From the NCBI GenBank assembly GCA_000648925.1, contig JFHF01000023.1, forward strand, positions 48,185 through 112,184: a DNA stretch of 64,000 bases. The letters are read 5' to 3'. The translations under genes and the position numbers were made by a program. Below, in pieces: positions 59,590 to 64,000 of the stretch (its first letter is position 1; each line of letters begins with the position of its first letter). This DNA comes from Caballeronia jiangsuensis. GTDB lineage: Bacteria; Pseudomonadota; Gammaproteobacteria; Burkholderiales; Burkholderiaceae. The notes beneath the pieces are model-generated. The model saw only the letters and a list, made by a program, of their open reading frames with translations, was not told where the DNA came from and searched no databases.

Positions 59590-61242
59590 CTATTCGTCCA
59601 CGAGCTGGCGCACGCGCGCGGCGAGCGTTTCGATCGCGAACGGTTTGGTCAGCACCTGCATGCCGGGCTCCAGGCGGCCGTTGCCGATCACCGAGTTTTC
59701 CGCGTAGCCGGTGATGAAAAGCACCTTCAGATCGGGACGCGTCTGCCGCGCGGCATCGGCCATCTGGCGGCCGTTCATGCCGCCGGGAAGCCCGACATCG
59801 CTGATGAGCAGATCGATCCTGACATTCGATTGCAACAGCTTCAGGCCCGCCACGCTGTCGGCGGCTTCGATCACCTGATAGCCGGCCTCTTCGAGGACAT
59901 CGACGATCAGCATCCGCACGCTCGGTTCATCGTCGACGATCAGCACCGTCTCGCCCGCCTCCGCGCCCGAGATGGGCGAAGCGGCGTGATCGGCGGCGTC
60001 GCCATCGACACCGCCATAGAAACGCGGCAGATAGATGCACACCGTCGTGCCCTGCCCGGCTTCCGAATAGATCCGCACCTGACCGCCGGATTGTCTCGCG
60101 AAGCCGTAGATCATCGAGAGTCCGAGGCCGGTGCCCATGCCGATCGGCTTGGTGGTGAAGAACGGATCGAACGCCTTCGCGATCACGTCGGGCGTCATGC
60201 CGGTTCCGGTATCGGTCACGCACAGCGACAGGAACTGGCCTTCGGGCATGTCGTGGGTCTGGGCCGCGCGCCGGTCGATCCACCTGTTGGCGGTTTCGAT
60301 CGTGATGCGCCCGCCGTCGGGCATCGCGTCTCTCGCATTGAGGCACAGGTTCAGGAGCGCGTTTTCGAGCTGCCCCGAATCGACCAGCGCGGGCCACAGA
60401 CCCGCCGCGCCGACAGCCTCGACCCTGATGCCCGGCCCGGCCGTGCGCTGAATCAGATCGGTCATGCCGTTCACGAGCGCGTTGACATCGGTCGGCCGCG
60501 GATCGAGCGTCTGCCGCCGCGAAAACGCGAGCAGCCGGTGCGTCAGCGCCGCCGCGCGCCGCACCGCGCCTTGTGCCGCGACGACGTACTTGTCGACTTC
60601 GGCGATGCGTCCCTGGCTCAGCCGGATGCTCAGCAACTGCAGCGAGCCGGACACGCCCGCCAGCAGATTGTTGAAGTCGTGCGCGAGGCCGCCGGTGAGC
60701 TGGCCAACCGCTTCCATCTTCTGCGCCTGCCGCAGTTGCTCTTCCGCGAGCATCAGCTCCGCCGTGCGCTCCGCGACCCGCTGTTCGAGCGTTTCATTGA
60801 GCGAGCGCAGCGACGCGTCCGCGCGATCGCGTTCCGCCTCGGCGTGCTTGCGCGCCGAGATATCGCGAAACAGCACCGATACCTGCCGCAGACTTGCCGG
60901 TTCGACGCGCGCCGCCGACACCTCGATATGCCGTCCCGCTGTCAGAAAGTAGCGCTCGAATCGGGTCGGGACGCCGGTGCGCAGCACGTTGCCGTAGAGT
61001 TCGATCCAGTGGTCGGCCTCGGTCGGATCGATCTCGCGCAGGGTCTTGCCCATTACGTCCGGAATGCCCGTGTGCCGCTCGTATCCCGAGTTCGCTTCGA
61101 CGTGAACGTAGTCGCTGAGCGGTCCATGCGGGCCGTCGAAGAATTCGATGATGCAGAAGCCATCGTCGATTGCGTTGAAGAGCGCGCGATAGCGCGCCAC
61201 GGCGGAGAGACGATGTGCGTCGGAATCGGGGACTTGGGTCAT
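59590..61242 (-). CDS. Hybrid histidine kinase (PAS-HK-receiver)
   Basis: A 550-residue cytoplasmic sensor. A PAS domain (about 15-130, FNAIDDGFCIIEFF) is followed by a coiled-coil (LNETLEQRVAERTAELMLAEEQLRQ). The phospho-acceptor box is VGQLTGGLAHDFNNLLAGV, the ATPase domain has LNARDAMPDGG, DTGTGMTPD and GMGTGLGLSM, and a C-terminal receiver has VDDEP, phospho-acceptor Asp in LISDVGLP and Lys in LTKPF. Signal unknown. Convergent with the GltI-like gene across 10 bp. Confidence 0.9.
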   Translation of the reverse strand: MTQVPDSDAHRLSAVARYRALFNAIDDGFCIIEFFDGPHGPLSDYVHVEANSGYERHTGIPDVMGKTLREIDPTEADHWIELYGNVLRTGVPTRFERYFLTAGRHIEVSAARVEPASLRQVSVLFRDISARKHAEAERDRADASLRSLNETLEQRVAERTAELMLAEEQLRQAQKMEAVGQLTGGLAHDFNNLLAGVSGSLQLLSIRLSQGRIAEVDKYVVAAQGAVRRAAALTHRLLAFSRRQTLDPRPTDVNALVNGMTDLIQRTAGPGIRVEAVGAAGLWPALVDSGQLENALLNLCLNARDAMPDGGRITIETANRWIDRRAAQTHDMPEGQFLSLCVTDTGTGMTPDVIAKAFDPFFTTKPIGMGTGLGLSMIYGFARQSGGQVRIYSEAGQGTTVCIYLPRFYGGVDGDAADHAASPISGAEAGETVLIVDDEPSVRMLIVDVLEEAGYQVIEAADSVAGLKLLQSNVRIDLLISDVGLPGGMNGRQMADAARQTRPDLKVLFITGYAENSVIGNGRLEPGMQVLTKPFAIETLAARVRQLVDE

Positions 61243-61355
61243 CGGAGGAAATACGGTTGATCGCGCGGCGAGAGCTACGGCAACCCTAGCACACGGCGCA
61301 CCCGATAAAAACGTCCGTGCGCGCGACGAACTTTCGTCCAGTCTTCCGCCGCATT

Positions 61356-62906
61356 TCAGGCGGCGCTTGCCAGCATCACCCGATTGCGGCCGCGCGCCTT
61401 CGCGTCGTAGAGCGCCTCGTCGGCGGCGCGGATGAGCGCGCTCACGTCGTCATTGCGCTCCGGCCGCCAGCTCGCGAGGCCGATGCTCGCCGTGACGCGG
61501 CCGAACTCGCTGCCCGCGTGCTCGATCGACAGATCGCTGATGGCCGCGCGAATCTTCTCCGCGATTTTCGCGGCGCCATCGGCGGGGGTGTCGGGCAGCA
61601 CGACGACGAATTCCTCGCCGCCATAGCGCGCGGCGGTGTCGCCGGGCCGCCGGATGTTGTCGCCGATGCAGCGCGCGACGGCGGCGAGCGCGTCGTCGCC
61701 GGCCTGATGGCCGTAGGCATCGTTGAATGCCTTGAAGCGATCGATATCGACGAACAGCAGGGAAAAGAGACTGCGCGTGCGACACGCCCTGCGCCATTCC
61801 TGATCGAGAATCTCGCCCAGCGTGCGGCGATTGTGCAGCCCGGTCAGTCCATCGGTGCGCGCGAGCAATTGCAGTTCCGATTCCGCGCGCATGCGCCGTC
61901 TGAATTGCGCGGCGAGCACGAACGACAACGCGATGAAGCCGGCCGCGAGCACGCCCATCGTCGAACCGATGATGAGCGCGCGCCGCCGCCACGCCGCGTA
62001 GATGTCCTCTTCCCCTTCGGCCACCATGATGATCAGCGGCAGGCTCGGAAAGTTGCGGAAATAGTAGAGGCGGCGCCGGCCGTCGATCGACGATGTCTCC
62101 GTGAAGCTGCCCTGCTCGGCCGCGCGGAAGTGCCTGAAGGTGTCGGCCTTGCTGATGTCGCGGCCGATCACGAGCGGGTCGAAGGGTTGACGCATGATCA
62201 TCTCGCCGTCGTGATTGATCAGCGACACGGCGCCGTGCGGTCCGAGCGAAAGCCCCGCGAAAAGATTGCGAAAGTATTCGAGGTTGATAGAGAGCATCGC
62301 GACGCCCGCGAACGAGCCGTCGGGATGCGACAGCCGGCGGCTGAGCGCGATGCTGGGCGCGCCGCCGCGCAGCCGCGATGTGTAAGGGCTGCTGAGATAA
62401 AGCCCGGTGTCGGGGTTGTCGCGCTGAACCGTGAAGTAACGGCGGTCGGCAAAGTTACCTGCTCTGGGCGGCAGGCTGCCGGAATCGATGACGATTTTGC
62501 CGGTCTCGTCGAGCACGAGGATCGAGCCCAGATCGCGGGCGGTCGCAGCCCGGTCGAACAGCACGTCGTTGCGCAGGCGGGGCGGCAGGCTGATCACATC
62601 GTCGCGCTGTACGCCCTCGACGACCGCTTGCAGCGAAAGCTCGTACAACTCGAAATTACGCTCGATATCGCGTTCGGCGAGCAGCGCCAGATTGCGCGAC
62701 GTGTCGCGCGCGCGATCGAGCGCATCGACTCTGCCTTGGTACAGAACCAGCGCGCAAAGCCCCATCATGACGAGCGCGATGAGCGTGCCGCACAGCACGA
62801 TGACGTTCGGCGTCGATGTTCGCGCGCGCGGCGGCGGCTGCGCGTTGAGACTCGGGTTGTAGATTTTTTCGGTTGCCACTATTTGGGGGTCCCCGGAATC
62901 CTGCAT
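61356..62906 (-). CDS. Membrane diguanylate cyclase with periplasmic sensor (dCACHE-type)
   Basis: A 516-residue protein. The first helix at about 35-58 (VIVLCGTLIALVMMGLCALVLY), then a periplasmic sensor domain of about 240 residues, and a second helix at about 310-335 (ALIIGSTMGVLAAGFIALSFVLA). The GGDEF domain carries RYGGEEFVVVLP, and an RxxD I-site (RPGD) sits five residues upstream, so product inhibition by c-di-GMP is expected. Catalytic LFVDIDRFKAFNDAYGHQAGDD is intact. It should make c-di-GMP in response to an external ligand. Confidence 0.92.
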   Translation of the reverse strand: MQDSGDPQIVATEKIYNPSLNAQPPPRARTSTPNVIVLCGTLIALVMMGLCALVLYQGRVDALDRARDTSRNLALLAERDIERNFELYELSLQAVVEGVQRDDVISLPPRLRNDVLFDRAATARDLGSILVLDETGKIVIDSGSLPPRAGNFADRRYFTVQRDNPDTGLYLSSPYTSRLRGGAPSIALSRRLSHPDGSFAGVAMLSINLEYFRNLFAGLSLGPHGAVSLINHDGEMIMRQPFDPLVIGRDISKADTFRHFRAAEQGSFTETSSIDGRRRLYYFRNFPSLPLIIMVAEGEEDIYAAWRRRALIIGSTMGVLAAGFIALSFVLAAQFRRRMRAESELQLLARTDGLTGLHNRRTLGEILDQEWRRACRTRSLFSLLFVDIDRFKAFNDAYGHQAGDDALAAVARCIGDNIRRPGDTAARYGGEEFVVVLPDTPADGAAKIAEKIRAAISDLSIEHAGSEFGRVTASIGLASWRPERNDDVSALIRAADEALYDAKARGRNRVMLASAA

Positions 62907-63030
62907 CGCGAGTTTTTCTTTGCTCTGAACGGTCCTCGGTCAGCGAGCCAGGTCGTTATTCTCTCCTATTTGTCTGATTTGGGTATTGGGAAGGGATTTT
63001 GGACGCATCGCAATGCAAACCAACGCTATC

Positions 63031-63285
63031 TCAACGGCGCCCCTCCGCCCGCTTGAGCCTGCCGCTGTAATACCGCTCGCGCGAAACGCGGATCGCCGTG
63101 TCGAAGTCCGGTTCCGTCGCGAGATGCTTGTGATCCACGCTGACGAGCCATCCTTGCGCGGAACGGCACCAGCGGATTCGCCCATCGTCGTAGAGTTCGG
63201 AGAACCAGCGCCAGAGCGTGGCGTCCTCCTTGTCGGCGAGCTTGGCCGCGTCGCTTCGCACCTTGTCTTCAATGATCGCCAGCAT
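63031..63285 (-). CDS. Conserved small protein of unknown function
   Basis: An 84-residue ORF in the gap between the cyclase and etfA. ATLWRWFSELYDDGRIRWCRSAQGWLVSVDHKHLATEPDFDTAIRVSRERYYSGRL looks like a genuine small globular domain with Trp/Tyr-rich strands. The ATG at 63285 has GAGG 11 bases upstream. It lies 13 bp after etfA in the same orientation, so it may be transcribed with it. No family identified. Confidence 0.6.
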   Translation of the reverse strand: MLAIIEDKVRSDAAKLADKEDATLWRWFSELYDDGRIRWCRSAQGWLVSVDHKHLATEPDFDTAIRVSRERYYSGRLKRAEGRR

Positions 63286-63298
63286 GGTTGTCGTGGCC

Positions 63299-64000
63299 TC
63301 AGGCCAGTTCGTTCGCGAGTTCCGGTACGACTGTGAAGAGATCGCCGACGAGACCGTAATCGGCCACGCTGAAGATCGGCGCTTCCGGGTCCTTGTTGAT
63401 CGCGACGATGACCTTCGAGTCCTTCATGCCGGCGAGATGCTGAATCGCGCCCGAGATACCGACCGCCACATACAGTTGCGGCGCGACGATCTTGCCGGTT
63501 TGACCGACCTGATAATCGTTCGGGACATAACCAGCATCGACTGCTGCGCGCGATGCGCCCAACGCCGCGTTGAGTTTGTCGGCGAGCGGCTCCAGCGTTT
63601 TCGTATAGTTCTCGCCGCTGCCGAGCCCGCGTCCCCCCGACACGATGATGTGCGCGCTCGTCAGTTCCGGACGATCGAGCTTCGTCACTTCACGGCTCAC
63701 GAACTGCGAAATGCCCGCGTCGGCTGCGGCTTCGATTTTTTCAATCGGGGCATTGCCGCCTTCTGCTGCAACCGGATCGAATCCCGTCGCGCGCACCGTG
63801 ACCACTTTGATCGGATCGCTCGATTGCACCGTGGCGATCGCATTGCCCGCGTAGATCGGACGCTCGAACGTGTCGGCGCTATCGACGGCGGTGATATCGC
63901 TGATCTGCGCGACATCGAGATGCGCGGCGATACGCGGCGCGATGTTCTTACCGTAAGCCGTCGCTGGCGCGAAGATATGCGAATAGTCCTTCGCGATGTT
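63299..64000 (-). CDS. etfA: Electron transfer flavoprotein subunit alpha (5' partial)
   Basis: The frame is open to the right edge, so the N-terminus lies outside; 233 residues are visible. The C-terminal FAD domain has SAHIIVSGGRGLGSGENYTK, GYVPNDYQVGQTGKIVAPQLYVAVGISGAIQHLAGM and the closing VADYGLVGDLFTVVPELANEL, all hallmarks of ETF-alpha. With EtfB it passes electrons from acyl-CoA or dimethylglycine-type dehydrogenases to ETF-ubiquinone oxidoreductase. In this context it could also accept electrons from the demethylases of the island. Confidence 0.94.
   Translation of the reverse strand, partial: NIAKDYSHIFAPATAYGKNIAPRIAAHLDVAQISDITAVDSADTFERPIYAGNAIATVQSSDPIKVVTVRATGFDPVAAEGGNAPIEKIEAAADAGISQFVSREVTKLDRPELTSAHIIVSGGRGLGSGENYTKTLEPLADKLNAALGASRAAVDAGYVPNDYQVGQTGKIVAPQLYVAVGISGAIQHLAGMKDSKVIVAINKDPEAPIFSVADYGLVGDLFTVVPELANELA

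Noticed and set aside
1..64000. CRISPR array or prophage
   Set aside because: No regularly spaced direct repeats and no phage structural or integrase genes were found on reading both strands.

Overview
The window is high-GC, densely packed bacterial DNA. It contains 55 or so protein genes, one tRNA, mostly short intergenic gaps and many 4-bp ATGA or GTGA overlaps. Gene content points to a beta-proteobacterium of Burkholderia sensu lato, most likely Caballeronia or Paraburkholderia: LysR/GcvA regulators, HcnABC-like flavoproteins, a YbfB-type MFS protein, a receiver-thioredoxin-reductase fusion and EtfA. That placement is inferred from families and style, not from a marker gene.

Layout. 1-3565: the end of an HcnB/OoxA-like flavoprotein, an HcnC/OoxB-like partner and a PotD-like binding protein. 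3569-7698: a trimethylamine-dehydrogenase-type demethylase (minus) divergent from a TetR regulator, a ProC-like reductase and an NTF2-like protein. 7899-12600: an orphan double-glycine-leader peptide, a cupin, a LysR/MFS pair, then a GNAT/GhrA pair. 12764-18329: class III aminotransferase, Lrp regulator, tartrate/malate-type dehydrogenase, semialdehyde dehydrogenase and M14 deacylase. 18352-18957: a 606-bp imperfect palindrome. 18989-28643: a cupin, then a polyamine-type uptake and oxidation block (binding protein, GMC oxidoreductase, aldehyde dehydrogenase, PotC, PotB, PuuB-like oxidase, HAD hydrolase, PotA), governed by the LysR gene at 28736. 29621-40354: a ten-gene minus-strand operon (HAD, PuuB-like oxidase, peptide-type ABC importer with a fused double ATPase, HcnABC-like three-subunit dehydrogenase, small AraC regulator). 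40563-47933: aldehyde dehydrogenase, a second GNAT, an orphan peptide-type binding protein, a second demethylase and a second LysR. 47928-64000: housekeeping and signalling genes (MscS channel, tRNA-Leu, LysR, NDH-2, lone NuoM, CNBD kinase with receiver-TrxR, DAACS symporter with GltI-like protein, hybrid kinase, diguanylate cyclase, EtfA).

How the genes fit together. The first 47 kb read as an accessory catabolic island for small nitrogenous compounds such as amines, N-methylated or cyclic amino acids, opine-like conjugates or polyamines. Binding proteins and ABC importers bring substrates in. Flavoproteins oxidise or demethylate C-N bonds. Aminotransferase, aldehyde dehydrogenases and GhrA/TDH-type dehydrogenases feed the carbon into central metabolism. 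No substrate can be fixed from sequence alone.

The strongest new observation is regulatory. Three promoters (19364-19430, 28672-28738, 46893-46961) share a box resembling CATAAC-N5-GTCATG exactly 21 bp upstream of the -35, which puts it at about -65. Two of these boxes also contain the start codon of the divergent, apparently leaderless, lysR gene. They link a distant binding-protein gene to its ABC operon and suggest cross-talk between two GcvA-like regulators.
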